A stretch of DNA of 64,000 bases from Kiritimatiellia bacterium (GTDB lineage: Bacteria; Verrucomicrobiota; Kiritimatiellia; UBA8416; JABMPJ01): the NCBI GenBank assembly GCA_030745755.1, contig JASLOA010000034.1, positions 74,071-138,070 on the forward strand, in the 5' to 3' direction. The notes below the pieces were generated by a model that was not told where the DNA came from, did not search any database, and saw only the letters and a program-made list of their open reading frames with translations. Each line of letters begins with the position of its first letter. Positions within the stretch are counted from its first letter, which is position 1. The translations under genes and the position numbers were made by a program. This document shows positions 35,765 through 44,916 of the stretch, in pieces.

Positions 35765-36463
35765 TCAGGAGCCAGGGAAACGCGGAGCCACGAAGACGGC
35801 TGGATGAAGGTAGAGTGGGTCTGGCGGATCGAGTGGTGAAACCAGCTCATCTGCAGGGAGTTGAGCGGCCAGCTGAGCCACGTCCGTCGCTGTAGGATAG
35901 CGGGATTCCGGAATCACACGCCACTGGTCACCCGACAGTGGCGTGAGCTGGTCTTCCAGTCGATCCCATTCAGAGGTGACGACGCGGCACTCTCCCGGCA
36001 GGCGGTCAGTGAGCTCCTCCCTCGGAAGCAGTGACAGCTCAACCTGTGGTTCCAAGGCACCGGTCTCGGGCTGGAGCGTATACGCGGCCAGCCAGAGGCG
36101 CTGACGCCGGGCGTCGCCGACGACCGCCACGCTTGAGTTCCCCGACTCCCGCATGGTGCCGAAGGCCAGGGCGGCGGCACTTCCGATGCCGGCAATAGGG
36201 CGTCTGTCGGGCAAGGCGAGGGCGCTGGCAGCGGCAATGGCTATCCGCACCCCGGAGAACGATCCCGGTCCCAGTCCCACGGCGATTCGGTCTACCTCCT
36301 CGATGGATATCTCACCTGTCTCGAGGAGGCGCGGAAGGCAGGCAAAGAGATTCTGATCACGCTTGCGCGCCTCATGCCACTCGTGCGCGGCGATGACCTC
36401 GCCATCACGCAGTAGCACAACGCTTGCTGCGGGTGTCGACTGTTCCAGTGCAAGGATGTGCAT
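35765..36463 (-). CDS. tsaB: tRNA threonylcarbamoyladenosine biosynthesis protein TsaB
   Basis: 232 residues from the ATG at 36463; upstream in-frame codons run into the divergent gene's leader. Motifs: ILALEQSTPAASVVLL near 3 and the family signature VGLGPGSFSGVRIAIA near 65. ASKHA-fold partner of TsaD in making t6A at tRNA position 37. A TAGGCT sequence lies seven bases before the ATG, hinting at a leaderless transcript. It is divergent from the cyclohydrolase gene. Confidence 0.92.
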   Translation of the reverse strand: MHILALEQSTPAASVVLLRDGEVIAAHEWHEARKRDQNLFACLPRLLETGEISIEEVDRIAVGLGPGSFSGVRIAIAAASALALPDRRPIAGIGSAAALAFGTMRESGNSSVAVVGDARRQRLWLAAYTLQPETGALEPQVELSLLPREELTDRLPGECRVVTSEWDRLEDQLTPLSGDQWRVIPESRYPTATDVAQLAAQLPADELVSPLDPPDPLYLHPAVFVAPRFPGS

Positions 36464-36585
36464 GGGATATAGCCTAAGGCGGGTGCGCGGGAAAAGAAAG
36501 TTTGAAGTGCTGTGCGGATTGCAGCTACCATCGCCCCTCACGCCGATGGACAGTCACACAACGAACGCGCGAAAGGGAAGCGGGC

Positions 36586-37275
36586 ATGGCACTGAATATT
36601 GTTGAGAAGATTGATGATGCGGTGAAGATCAAGCACGTGCTGGCCAGCGTGTCGGACAAGAGCGGCCTGGACCAACTGGTGCCCGGTCTCGTGGACGCGA
36701 ATCCGGATGTGAAGATCTATTCGACGGGCGGGACCTATGCCGCGATCGAGACGATCCTCGGTCCGGACCGTGCCGCACAGAACCTCGTGGCTGTGTCCTC
36801 CTACACCGGCCAGCCGGAAATGCAGGGCGGCCTGGTTAAGACGCTCGATTTCAAGATCTACCTCGGGCTGCTCAGCGAGACATACAACGAGGCCCACGCG
36901 CGCGACTTGGAACGGACCGGCGGTGTGGCCCTTGATATGGTGGTCGTGAATCTCTATCCGTTCAAGGACACCGTGGCCAAGCCGGATGTGACCCCGGAAA
37001 TGGCACGTACGAACATCGATATTGGCGGGCCCTGCATGGTGCGCGCGTCAGCCAAGAACTTCCTGCGTGTTGCCTCTGTAACCGACCCGGCCGATTATGC
37101 CGAAATCCTGGCGGAGCTGCAGGCCCGCGATGGATGTATCAGCCTCCAGCGCCGCTTCGAACTCGCGCGCAAGGCGTTCGCGCACACGGCGGCCTACGAT
37201 ACCGCGATCGCCGGGTATTTCGGCGGCCTGGATGTTGCAACCATCGGCGGCGGGTACCAGGTGCAGGGGGCATAG
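36586..37275 (+). CDS. purH: IMP cyclohydrolase domain (PurH N-terminal half), stand-alone
   Basis: 229 residues. It has only the MGS-like cyclohydrolase domain: ASVSDKSGLDQLVPGL near 15, STGGTYAAIE near 45, MQGGLVKTLDFKIYLGLL near 80, NLYPFKDTVAK near 121, GGPCMVRASAKNF near 146. Bacterial PurH is normally about 520 residues with a C-terminal AICAR transformylase, which is absent here although the stop codon ends a complete domain. The queD frame follows 5 bp later. AICAR transformylase must be encoded elsewhere or replaced. Confidence 0.88.
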   Translation: MALNIVEKIDDAVKIKHVLASVSDKSGLDQLVPGLVDANPDVKIYSTGGTYAAIETILGPDRAAQNLVAVSSYTGQPEMQGGLVKTLDFKIYLGLLSETYNEAHARDLERTGGVALDMVVVNLYPFKDTVAKPDVTPEMARTNIDIGGPCMVRASAKNFLRVASVTDPADYAEILAELQARDGCISLQRRFELARKAFAHTAAYDTAIAGYFGGLDVATIGGGYQVQGA

Positions 37276-37280
37276 CGACG

Positions 37281-37655
37281 ATGTTTGAGCTATCGGTCAA
37301 AAGCCATTTCTCGGCGGCGCACCGCTTAATGGAGTATGACGGCTCCTGTGCGGCCCTCCACGGGCACAACTGGGATGTCGAAGTCTACATCCGCGGCGAA
37401 GCACTCGATGCCTCCGGGTTGCTGGTTGACTTCAAGGAGGTCAAGGCGGCGGTCAGACGTGTTCTGGACGAGATCGACCATGTGGACCTGAACGCAACAG
37501 ATGCGTTTGGGAATCTCAGCCCGAGCTCGGAAAACATCGCGAAGTTCCTTTACGATAGTCTGTCCAGGGAGATCAACGACAAGCGTTGTGCGGTGCACCG
37601 TGTGGCGGTCTTCGAAACGCCGACGTCACGTGCTGTGTACTGGGCATCCGAATGA
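37281..37655 (+). CDS. queD: 6-carboxytetrahydropterin synthase (QueD)
   Basis: 124 residues from the ATG at 37281. Zinc ligands His14, His27 and His29 (HFSAAH, LHGHN); catalytic Cys23 (GSCAALHGH); LLVDFKEVK near 50. It makes 6-carboxytetrahydropterin for queuosine or 7-deazaguanine, or may act as a 6-pyruvoyl-tetrahydropterin synthase. Its stop overlaps the PHP gene start (ATGA). Confidence 0.93.
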   Translation: MFELSVKSHFSAAHRLMEYDGSCAALHGHNWDVEVYIRGEALDASGLLVDFKEVKAAVRRVLDEIDHVDLNATDAFGNLSPSSENIAKFLYDSLSREINDKRCAVHRVAVFETPTSRAVYWASE

Positions 37656-38488
37656 TCGACCTGCACATGCATTCAACGTTCTCGGACGGTACGCTGACGC
37701 CGGAGGAATTGGCCAGGCTGGCCGGTGGATTCGGACTGACTGCGATCGCGTTGACCGACCACGATGGCATGGATGGCGTGGCGCGATGTCTCGCGGCCTG
37801 TGAGACGGAGGGGGTCCGCGGGATCCCGGGGGTGGAGATCAGTGCCCAGGTGAGCAAGGGGACCATGCACATCCTTGGATATTTTGTGGATCATACAGAC
37901 GAGGAACTGGAGCGCTCGCTCGTGCAGATACGTAACGGGCGCGAGACGCGCAACAAGGAGATCCTGGAGAAGCTCAATGCCCTGGGCTGCACCCTCGACT
38001 GGGAGGATGTTCGGGGTCTGGCCGGTGAGGATGTCGTGGGGCGCCCCCATTTTGCCATGGCCCTGCAGGCACGCGGACACGTTGCCGACAAGAAGGAGGC
38101 GTTTGACCGTTACCTGGGCAAGGGCAAGCCGGGTTACGCGGAGCGATTTCGGTTGGATCCCGAGAAGAGCATCGCCGCGATTCGCCAGGCGGGCGGCGTG
38201 GCCGTGCTGGCGCATCCTGTTACGCTGGGACTGGGCAACAAGGCTCTGCGCAAAGCCCTGGCTGAGTTTCGGGATATGGGGCTGCAGGGCCTTGAGGTGT
38301 ACTACTCTGAACACACGCCCGAGATGGAGCAGACCTACGGAGACATGGCGCGGGAGTTGGGACTTGGAATGAGCGGGGGCAGCGATTTTCACGGCGATGT
38401 GAACCCGAAGATCCGGATGGGGATCGGGTTTGGCCGGCTGCGCGTGCCCGACGAGCTTGTGGCGGACCTGGAGGCGCGGAGGGGATGA
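37652..38488 (+). CDS. PHP-domain metal-dependent phosphoesterase (TrpH/RNase AM-like)
   Basis: 278 residues. PHP metal motifs: HMHSTFSDG (His5, His7), TDHDGMDG near 34, GVEISAQ near 58, HPVTLG near 188, and GGSDFHGD near 240. Similar to TrpH/YciV-type 5'-3' exonuclease (RNase AM) that trims 5S rRNA, or to related nucleotide phosphoesterases. Overlaps queD and the fumarase alpha gene (ATGA) and so is translated as part of one operon. Confidence 0.92.
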   Translation: MIDLHMHSTFSDGTLTPEELARLAGGFGLTAIALTDHDGMDGVARCLAACETEGVRGIPGVEISAQVSKGTMHILGYFVDHTDEELERSLVQIRNGRETRNKEILEKLNALGCTLDWEDVRGLAGEDVVGRPHFAMALQARGHVADKKEAFDRYLGKGKPGYAERFRLDPEKSIAAIRQAGGVAVLAHPVTLGLGNKALRKALAEFRDMGLQGLEVYYSEHTPEMEQTYGDMARELGLGMSGGSDFHGDVNPKIRMGIGFGRLRVPDELVADLEARRG

Positions 38489-39369
38489 AGAAGGCGCATT
38501 GGGAAAAGAATCTTGTGGAGCTGATCCGGCGCACATCTACGGATCTTCCTGCCGACGTGGAGCAGTCCATCCGCAAAGGATTGCGCCGCGAGAAGAAGGG
38601 CACGAGTGCCCACGACTTTCTCACCATGATGCTCGAAAACGCCGCGATGGCGCGGCGCGACAGCGTGCCGCTCTGTCAGGATACGGGCACGCTCACGTTT
38701 CGCTTCACGGTGCCGACCGGGTTCGATACGAACGGATTGGCTTCCCTGACCCGCAATGCTGTTTCGAAGGCCACCCGACTGGGGGTCCTGCGCCAGAACA
38801 CGATCGATTCGGTCTCAGGTGAGTCCTATGTCACCAACGTGGCACATGCGGCGCCGGTAATGGAGTTCCTGCAGGGCGCTCGCAAGACGGTGGACGCGCG
38901 CCTGATCATGAAGGGCGGCGGTTGCGAGAATGTCGGCCGGCAATACAGCCTGCCCGAGTCCTCGCTCGATGCTCGTCGCGACCTGGAGGGGGTACGCCGC
39001 TGCGTTTTGGATGCCGTCTGGCAGGCCCAGGGGCGTGGCTGCTCGCCCGGCGTGCTTGGCGTATGTATAGGCGGTGACCGTGCCAAGGGGTACGCCCATG
39101 CCAAGGAGCAGTTCCTGCGCAAGGTGGGTGAGCGTTCGGATGTCAAGGTGCTGGCCCGCCTCGAGGAGCGCCTCATGCGCGATATCCGGCGCATGGAGAT
39201 TGGGCCCATGGGATTGGGCGGTAAGTCGACGGCTCTGGATGTTAAGATTGGAGCGCTGAGCCGGCTGCCGGCCTCGTTCTTCGTGAGCATATCCTATATG
39301 TGCTGGGCGTTTCGGCGGCGCGGCGTTCTGTTGGGACCTGAAGGTGGTGTCCATCGCTGGTTGTACTGA
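38485..39369 (+). CDS. Class I fumarate hydratase/tartrate dehydratase alpha subunit
   Basis: 294 residues. Iron-sulphur cysteines: C64 in VPLCQDTG, and those in GGGCENVG near 150 and GVCIGGDRAKGY near 193. This is the N-terminal subunit of the two-subunit 4Fe-4S fumarase; beta is the next gene. Fumarate hydration to malate in the citric acid cycle is the expected job; a tartrate dehydratase role cannot be excluded. Confidence 0.92.
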   Translation: MKKAHWEKNLVELIRRTSTDLPADVEQSIRKGLRREKKGTSAHDFLTMMLENAAMARRDSVPLCQDTGTLTFRFTVPTGFDTNGLASLTRNAVSKATRLGVLRQNTIDSVSGESYVTNVAHAAPVMEFLQGARKTVDARLIMKGGGCENVGRQYSLPESSLDARRDLEGVRRCVLDAVWQAQGRGCSPGVLGVCIGGDRAKGYAHAKEQFLRKVGERSDVKVLARLEERLMRDIRRMEIGPMGLGGKSTALDVKIGALSRLPASFFVSISYMCWAFRRRGVLLGPEGGVHRWLY

Positions 39370-39372
39370 ATT

Positions 39373-39948
39373 ATGATCAAAGCTATTGAATATCCGTTTA
39401 CTGAAGAGAAGACTCGCGGCCTGCGCGTGGGCGACACGGTCTCGCTGTCGGGCCGGGTCTGCACGGGGCGTGACCGTCTGCACCAGTTCCTGGCCGAGGG
39501 CGGCACCTGCCCGGTCTCACTGCGCGACGGCGCGATGTATCACTGCGGTCCCGTGGTCATGCAGGAGGGGGGCAAGTGGGTTGTGCGAGCGGCCGGACCG
39601 ACGACCTCCATTCGCGAGGAACCCTACATGGCCGACCTCATAAAGTCGCTGGGGCTGCGCGTGATCGTGGGCAAAGGTGGCATGGGGGAGGCCACACGCT
39701 TGGCCTGTCGGGACCATGGCTGCGTCTACCTGCAAACGGTTGGCGGTGCCGCTGCGCTGCTGGCTGCCTGTATCGAACGTGTGGATGGGGTGCATTTCCT
39801 GGCTGAGTTTGGCTCGACTGAGGCAATGTGGGAGCTTCATCTGCGCGACCTTATCGCTGTGGTGACCATGGATGCCCGTGGTCACAGCCTGCACCGTACG
39901 GTGCAGCGTAAGACCCGCAAAGCCCTCAACGAGCTGTTGGGCGAGTAA
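39373..39948 (+). CDS. Class I fumarate hydratase/tartrate dehydratase beta subunit
   Basis: 191 residues. Begins MIKAIEYPFTEEKTRGL; contains HCGPVV near 57, GPTTSIREEPYMADLI near 76, and GKGGMG near 100. Pairs with the alpha subunit three bases upstream. Matches the C-terminal half of single-chain FumA/FumB in length. Confidence 0.92.
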   Translation: MIKAIEYPFTEEKTRGLRVGDTVSLSGRVCTGRDRLHQFLAEGGTCPVSLRDGAMYHCGPVVMQEGGKWVVRAAGPTTSIREEPYMADLIKSLGLRVIVGKGGMGEATRLACRDHGCVYLQTVGGAAALLAACIERVDGVHFLAEFGSTEAMWELHLRDLIAVVTMDARGHSLHRTVQRKTRKALNELLGE

Positions 39949-39959
39949 AGGAGGAGCCG

Positions 39960-40889
39960 GTGCGCGCAGTGTTCATGGGGTCAGCACCACTCTCCTGTCC
40001 TTCCCTCGATGTGGTTCTGGAGATGTGCGACGTGGTGGCGGTTGTCACGCAGCCGGACCGGCCGCGAGGCCGCAGCTTGAAGGTGTGTGAGTCTGCCGTC
40101 AAGGCGCTCGCCACAAAGCGAGTGAGCGCCGTCCATACACCCGAACGAATCAACGAGACGGCGGCCGTTGACGCCCTCGCGGCACTGCAACCGGATGTGA
40201 TTGTGGTGGTTGCGTACGGCCAGATTCTGCGTCAGCCGTTGCTGGATCTTCCCCCCCTGGGCTGCATCAACGTGCATACCTCGCTGCTCCCTAAATACCG
40301 CGGGGCGGCTCCGATCCAGTGGGCGATCGCCAACGGCGAGTCTGAAACGGGTGTGACGACCATGGTCATGGACGCCGGGATGGACACCGGCGACATCATT
40401 CTGCAGCGGGCGGTTCCGATCGGACCGGAGGAGACCGCAGCCGACCTGCATGACCGACTGGGAGCGGCCGGTGGCGACCTGCTGAGAACAACACTGGCAG
40501 GGCTGCCAGCCGGAGACCTGCCCCGCATTCCGCAGGACGATGAGGTGGCGACGATGGCCCCTCGCCTGGCAAAGGCAGATGGTCGAGTGGTGTGGAGCCG
40601 GCCGGCGCGGGAGATACACAATCGCGTGCGGGGCTTCAACCCCTGGCCCGGGAGCGTCTGCTTCACTCCGGGTGGGAAACGGCTGAAACTGTGGCACGTG
40701 GCACAGGCATCCATTCAGGCGGGGGGATCCCCCGGGGCTGTCGTCTCTTTCAGTGAAGGGCAGCCCGTGGTGGCCACCGGTCAGGGCGGGATTCGACTGC
40801 TTGAAGTCCAGCCCGAAGGTGGTAAGGTGATGGACGGAGCGGCATACGTGCGTGGGCACGCACTGGCGCTGGGCGATCAATTGGAGTAG
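39960..40889 (+). CDS. fmt: Methionyl-tRNA formyltransferase
   Basis: 309 residues, GTG start preceded by AAAGGAGG. Motifs: VFMGSAPLSCPSL near 4, VVTQPDRPRGR near 26, HTSLLPKYRGAAPIQWAIANG near 105, which holds the folate-site residues, and TTMVMDAGMDTGDI near 137. Formylates initiator methionyl-tRNA using 10-formyl-tetrahydrofolate. def is not adjacent. Confidence 0.97.
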   Translation: MRAVFMGSAPLSCPSLDVVLEMCDVVAVVTQPDRPRGRSLKVCESAVKALATKRVSAVHTPERINETAAVDALAALQPDVIVVVAYGQILRQPLLDLPPLGCINVHTSLLPKYRGAAPIQWAIANGESETGVTTMVMDAGMDTGDIILQRAVPIGPEETAADLHDRLGAAGGDLLRTTLAGLPAGDLPRIPQDDEVATMAPRLAKADGRVVWSRPAREIHNRVRGFNPWPGSVCFTPGGKRLKLWHVAQASIQAGGSPGAVVSFSEGQPVVATGQGGIRLLEVQPEGGKVMDGAAYVRGHALALGDQLE

Positions 40890-40895
40890 GGAACG

Positions 40896-41978
40896 ATGGA
40901 AACGCTGCACGTCGGACTGGGGTCACGGAGCTACGACATCCGGATTGGACGCGGGCTGCTGGAGTCGGGCTGGTCGGGCCTGCCCGAGAACCAGCGCGGA
41001 CTGATTATCTCGGACAGCAACGTCGATCCGCTGTATGGCGAGCGCTGTGAGCGCGCCCTGGCCGGATTGGGATGGACTGTCTCACGCGAAGTCGTCCCGG
41101 CGGGGGAGAACTCAAAATCCGTAGCCTGCCTGGCCGGTCTGTACGAACGAGCCGTGGAAGCCGGATTGGACCGTTCCTCCTACATCGTTGCGCTCGGTGG
41201 TGGTGTGGTGGGTGATCTGGCTGGGTTCCTGGCTGCCAGCTTCCTGCGGGGGGTACGACTGATTCAGGTGCCCACCAGCTTGCTTGCGCTCGTAGACAGT
41301 TCTGTGGGCGGCAAGACCGGTATCAATCTGCCGCAAGGCAAGAATCTTGTGGGTGCGTTCTATCAGCCCGACCTGGTGGTGGCCGACCTGGCCTGCCTGG
41401 ACAGCCTCCCTTCGCGTGAGTATGTATCGGGTCTGGCTGAAGTGGTTAAGTACGGGCTGATATGGGATGCCGAGATGTTTGGCCGTCTCGAGCGGGACCG
41501 GGAGGCGCTGCTGAACCGGGACGATGCCGTCCTCGCTTCCGTAGTGGCCCGCTCCTGTGAGATCAAGGCCGAGGTGGTCTCCGTCGATGAACGGGAGTCG
41601 GGAGTGCGCGCCATCCTGAATTTTGGCCACACACTGGGGCACGCCATCGAGGCGGTGGCGGGCTATGAACGCTGGCTGCATGGCGAAGCCGTGGCGGCGG
41701 GCGCAGACTACGCGCTGCGCCTCTCTGTGTCGCAGAAACGAATGGCCGCCGAGGATGCCCGGCGCGTGCGTGAGCTGCAGGCGCAACTGGGACTGCCGGG
41801 GATGGCGCATCCTGACATCGCGGGTCTGCCCTGGGATGCCTTGCGCCAGGCAATGGGGGCCGACAAGAAGACGCTGGCCGGAACGCCGCGCTTTGTCCTC
41901 GCCCAGAAGCTGGGTGCTGTGAGTTTCGGTTGCGAGGTGTCCGAGGAGGCTCTGGAACAGGCTTTCAGAGAGGGGTGA
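40896..41978 (+). CDS. aroB: 3-dehydroquinate synthase
   Basis: 360 residues. Converts DAHP to 3-dehydroquinate in the shikimate pathway with NAD and a metal. Motifs: GGGVVGDLAGFLAASFLRG near 107, VPTSLLALVDSSVGGKTGIN near 127, AEVVKYGLIWD near 181, LNFGHTLGHAIE near 243, HGEAVAAGADYA near 263. Complete and normal length. The next gene starts 4 bp downstream. Confidence 0.97.
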   Translation: METLHVGLGSRSYDIRIGRGLLESGWSGLPENQRGLIISDSNVDPLYGERCERALAGLGWTVSREVVPAGENSKSVACLAGLYERAVEAGLDRSSYIVALGGGVVGDLAGFLAASFLRGVRLIQVPTSLLALVDSSVGGKTGINLPQGKNLVGAFYQPDLVVADLACLDSLPSREYVSGLAEVVKYGLIWDAEMFGRLERDREALLNRDDAVLASVVARSCEIKAEVVSVDERESGVRAILNFGHTLGHAIEAVAGYERWLHGEAVAAGADYALRLSVSQKRMAAEDARRVRELQAQLGLPGMAHPDIAGLPWDALRQAMGADKKTLAGTPRFVLAQKLGAVSFGCEVSEEALEQAFREG

Positions 41979-41982
41979 GTGC

Positions 41983-42576
41983 ATGGCCGCTGTGAGCGAA
42001 TGGATCGTACGGGAGTACTTTGAAGGGCTGGGTTACCTGGTTAACCAGCCGCGCAAGCATGTGGTGCCGGGGCGCCATAAGATGGCGCAGGAGGAGATTG
42101 ATCTCATCGTACACAATCCGCGGATCGAAGAACAGCGCGTGCCCGAGGGCCTGCTCTGGACGCGTGAAGATCTGACGGGTATCTCGCGCGCCATTGTGGC
42201 GGTGCGCGGGTGGCACACCGAACGCTTCTACCCTTCCACGTTCGAGCAGGCACCCGAGATACTGCGTTTTGTGGAGGAGGACGCCCTGAACTTTGCGCAG
42301 AAGCTGCTCGGCGGGCAACCTCCGGCGAAGATTCTGTGCCTTCCTCGATTACCGGCGTCGGGTGATCTGAAGGAGCGGGCCATCACCCTTCTGGACGAGA
42401 AGGGGATCGATGGCGTTCTCTCTTTCGAGACTATGCTGGTCGAGCTGATCGGGCGTGTAGACATCAACCGCAACTACGAGAAGTCAGACCTGCTCCAGAC
42501 CATCCGTATTCTCAAGAACTACGGACTGCTGAAAGACAGTCAGCTCGACCTGTTTGAGAAGCGCCCGAAGCGGTAG
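41983..42576 (+). CDS. Conserved-looking protein, possible degenerate nuclease fold
   Basis: 197 residues. Helix SEWIVREYFEGLGYLV, then a strand-rich part with EEIDLIVHNP near 38 and AIVAVRGWH near 70. The EIDLIV...IVAVRGW pattern resembles a PD-(D/E)xK nuclease core (E-xn-D...VxK) but the lysine is replaced, so it may be a structural relative. C-terminus is helical with LLQTIRILKNYGLL. No known family is recognised. It follows aroB in the same operon. Confidence 0.6.
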   Translation: MAAVSEWIVREYFEGLGYLVNQPRKHVVPGRHKMAQEEIDLIVHNPRIEEQRVPEGLLWTREDLTGISRAIVAVRGWHTERFYPSTFEQAPEILRFVEEDALNFAQKLLGGQPPAKILCLPRLPASGDLKERAITLLDEKGIDGVLSFETMLVELIGRVDINRNYEKSDLLQTIRILKNYGLLKDSQLDLFEKRPKR

Positions 42577-42649
42577 GCTACACAGGTGTAACCGATGGTG
42601 CCTCTGGTTTGCAGGGCCGCATCGTGTCCATCTTAAAGCCAAGCACACT

Positions 42650-42723
42650 GTCATCCTGAGCGAAGCGAAGGATCTCAACGTTCTGCTTGCGGCTGAGGTT
42701 CCTCGCTTCGCTCGGAATGACAG
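42650..42723. repeat. Dispersed repeat pair, tails inward
   Basis: A + copy (42650-42676, tcatcctgagcgaagcg variant) and a - copy (42695-42723) are separated by 18 bp, in the gap between convergent genes 41983-42576 and oadA. Confidence 0.8.
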
Positions 42724-42757
42724 GCGATTTGTACCGAGAAGCAATAAGAAGCTGGTA

Positions 42758-44905
42758 TTACATCTCTTCGATGCTCACCACCGGCTGACCCTTCTTCACG
42801 GCGTCGCCGTGCTTCAGCAGGAACTTCTTGATCCTGCAGTCCGTCGGGGCCTTGATCTGGTTGAAGAGCTTCATCGCTTCCACGATGCAGACCGGATCGC
42901 CCGTCTTCACCTCGTCGCCTTCGGTGGCGAACTCTTCCTTGCCCGGACCCGGCGAGCGGTAGAAGGTTCCGTTCAGCGGCGCGTCGATCGTCGGGCCATC
43001 TGCAATGACTGCTTCTTCCGCCGCTGCTTCGGGTGCTGCTGCCGGTTCCGGCTCAGCCGTCGGCGCCGGCGCCTCGGTGGCGACAGGAACGGGAACTTCG
43101 CCCTGTGTCATGCCTTCACTCTTAAGGCTCAGCGCAAGATCATTGCGGCGGATGGTCAGTTCGTTCAGCCCGAGGCTATGCACCTTATCCATCAAGCCGT
43201 TCAGCTCCGTGTAGTCGGCATGCGACAGGAAGGCCTTCGTCGGCTGTGTGGGTGCCGGTGCCGGGGTCTCGGCCTCAGCATCCTGCTTGCGGCGTTCGAG
43301 ATCGGCCGGAATCGCGGGGCGATCCTCGGGAATCATGTTACGCCACCTGAAGAACTCAAGCGCGGGTTCCGGGAACAGGCAGTAGGAGATGATATCCTCT
43401 TCGCCCTTGATCAGCTCCGGATCCACCTCGAGCGTGGCTTCGGGAAGCATAGGCGCCATTCCGTCCGCGGGACGGCTGGTGATGACCTTGTCACCGCCAA
43501 GGATCTTCTTCTTAACCGAAGGATTGATAGGTGCGGGGGAGCGTCCATACAGACCTTTGACGTAGTTCTTGGTTTCCTGGGGAACCATCGAGAAACGCTC
43601 ACCAGCCAGCACATTCATAACCGACTGCACACCTACGATCTGGCTCGTGGGAGTGACGAGAGGCGGATAGCCCAGGTCCGCACGTGCACGCGGCAACTCT
43701 TCGAGCACCTCGGGCAGGCGGTCGAGCGCATCCTGCTGCTCAAGCTGCGAGCGCAGATTCGAGATCATGCCGCCCGGGATGTGATGGATCAGGATCTCGG
43801 GGTCGATGATGTTCAGCGGATGATGGCTGAGCATGCGCTTGGGCGCCAGCTCGGTGAAGTGCTTGCAGATCTTGCGTAGCGCATCACGATCAACATTGGC
43901 GTTGTAGGGAGTCTCATCGAAGATGGAGAGCATCGTCTCGACCGGGGGCTGCGATGAAAAGCCCGACATAACCGAGATGGCGCAGTCGATGGCCCCGGCG
44001 CCGGCACGCACACCCTCAACGTAGGTCGAGATGGCCATGCCGCTGGTCATGTGGCTGTGAATCTGGATGGGTACGGATATCTCCCTGGCGAGAGCCGAGA
44101 CGAGACGCTCGGACATCATCGGGGTCAGGATGCCGGCCATGTCCTTGATGACCAGCGAGTCGATCCCCATCTGTACCTGCTCCTTCGCAATCCGGACGTA
44201 CTCCTTGACGGTGTGTACCGGGCTGATCGTGTAGGAGAGGGTGCCCTGGGCATGGCCGCCGTACTTGTTAACGGCGGCGATAGCCTGTTCCAGGTTGCGG
44301 TTATCGTTGAGCGCATCGAAGATACGGAAGATATCGACACCGTTCTTGCAGGCCAGCGCGACAAACCGATCCAACAGATCGTCCGGGTAGTGGCGATAGC
44401 CGAGGATATTCTGTCCGCGCAAAAGCATCTGCAGGGGGGTCTTCTTGCAGACCTTCTTCAGTTGGCGGAGGCGCTCCCACGGGTTCTCGCGCAGGAAGCG
44501 AAGGCAGACATCAAACGTGGCCCCGCCCCACACTTCGAGTGAGTAGTAGCCCGCGTTATCAATCACATCGAGAATGGGCAGCATGTCCTTGGTGCGCATC
44601 CGCGTGGCCCAGAGCGACTGGTGTGCATCACGCAGCGTTGTGTCAGTGATGCGGAGCGTCGTCCGCTCGGTCTTCTTCGGCGGTGTAACAACCTTGGCTG
44701 TCACGCGTGCGCGCTTGGCGGGAGCTTTTTTGGTGGCCTTGCGAGGCGCAGCCTTTTTGGCGGCTGCCTTTTTCTTGCCCTGCGTAGCTTTAGCGGAGGA
44801 GGGCTTCTTGCCGACGACTTTCCGGGCCGGAGCTTTCTTGGCTGTGGCCTTCTTGGTCTTCCTGGTCGCTGTTGACGTCTTCTTCTTTGCTGTCTTCTTT
44901 GGCAT
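42758..44905 (-). CDS. oadA: Oxaloacetate decarboxylase/pyruvate carboxylase subunit B, with Lys/Ala-rich N-terminal tail
   Basis: 715 residues. A basic Lys/Ala/Pro tail (1-82) precedes the carboxyltransferase TIM barrel: TTLRITDTTLRDAHQSLWATR near 83, then GGATFDVCLRF near 125, and VIKDMAGILTP near 243. The C-terminus is a biotinyl domain with the acceptor lysine near 679 in VEAMKL. No biotin carboxylase domain. Such OadA/PycB proteins decarboxylate oxaloacetate or carry the transcarboxylation step. Lies 11 bp after accA. The tail resembles histone-like or bacterial Hc1-type basic repeats and is unusual. Confidence 0.9.
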   Translation of the reverse strand: MPKKTAKKKTSTATRKTKKATAKKAPARKVVGKKPSSAKATQGKKKAAAKKAAPRKATKKAPAKRARVTAKVVTPPKKTERTTLRITDTTLRDAHQSLWATRMRTKDMLPILDVIDNAGYYSLEVWGGATFDVCLRFLRENPWERLRQLKKVCKKTPLQMLLRGQNILGYRHYPDDLLDRFVALACKNGVDIFRIFDALNDNRNLEQAIAAVNKYGGHAQGTLSYTISPVHTVKEYVRIAKEQVQMGIDSLVIKDMAGILTPMMSERLVSALAREISVPIQIHSHMTSGMAISTYVEGVRAGAGAIDCAISVMSGFSSQPPVETMLSIFDETPYNANVDRDALRKICKHFTELAPKRMLSHHPLNIIDPEILIHHIPGGMISNLRSQLEQQDALDRLPEVLEELPRARADLGYPPLVTPTSQIVGVQSVMNVLAGERFSMVPQETKNYVKGLYGRSPAPINPSVKKKILGGDKVITSRPADGMAPMLPEATLEVDPELIKGEEDIISYCLFPEPALEFFRWRNMIPEDRPAIPADLERRKQDAEAETPAPAPTQPTKAFLSHADYTELNGLMDKVHSLGLNELTIRRNDLALSLKSEGMTQGEVPVPVATEAPAPTAEPEPAAAPEAAAEEAVIADGPTIDAPLNGTFYRSPGPGKEEFATEGDEVKTGDPVCIVEAMKLFNQIKAPTDCRIKKFLLKHGDAVKKGQPVVSIEEM

Positions 44906-44916
44906 GGTATGACCCT

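Noticed and set aside
42554-43879. A 441-residue open frame opposite oadA, and a 344-residue frame (44872-45906) opposite accA
   Set aside because: Both are antisense to strong enzyme genes, rich in His/Arg/Gly in the way typical of GC-rich antisense frames, and lack any recognisable motif.
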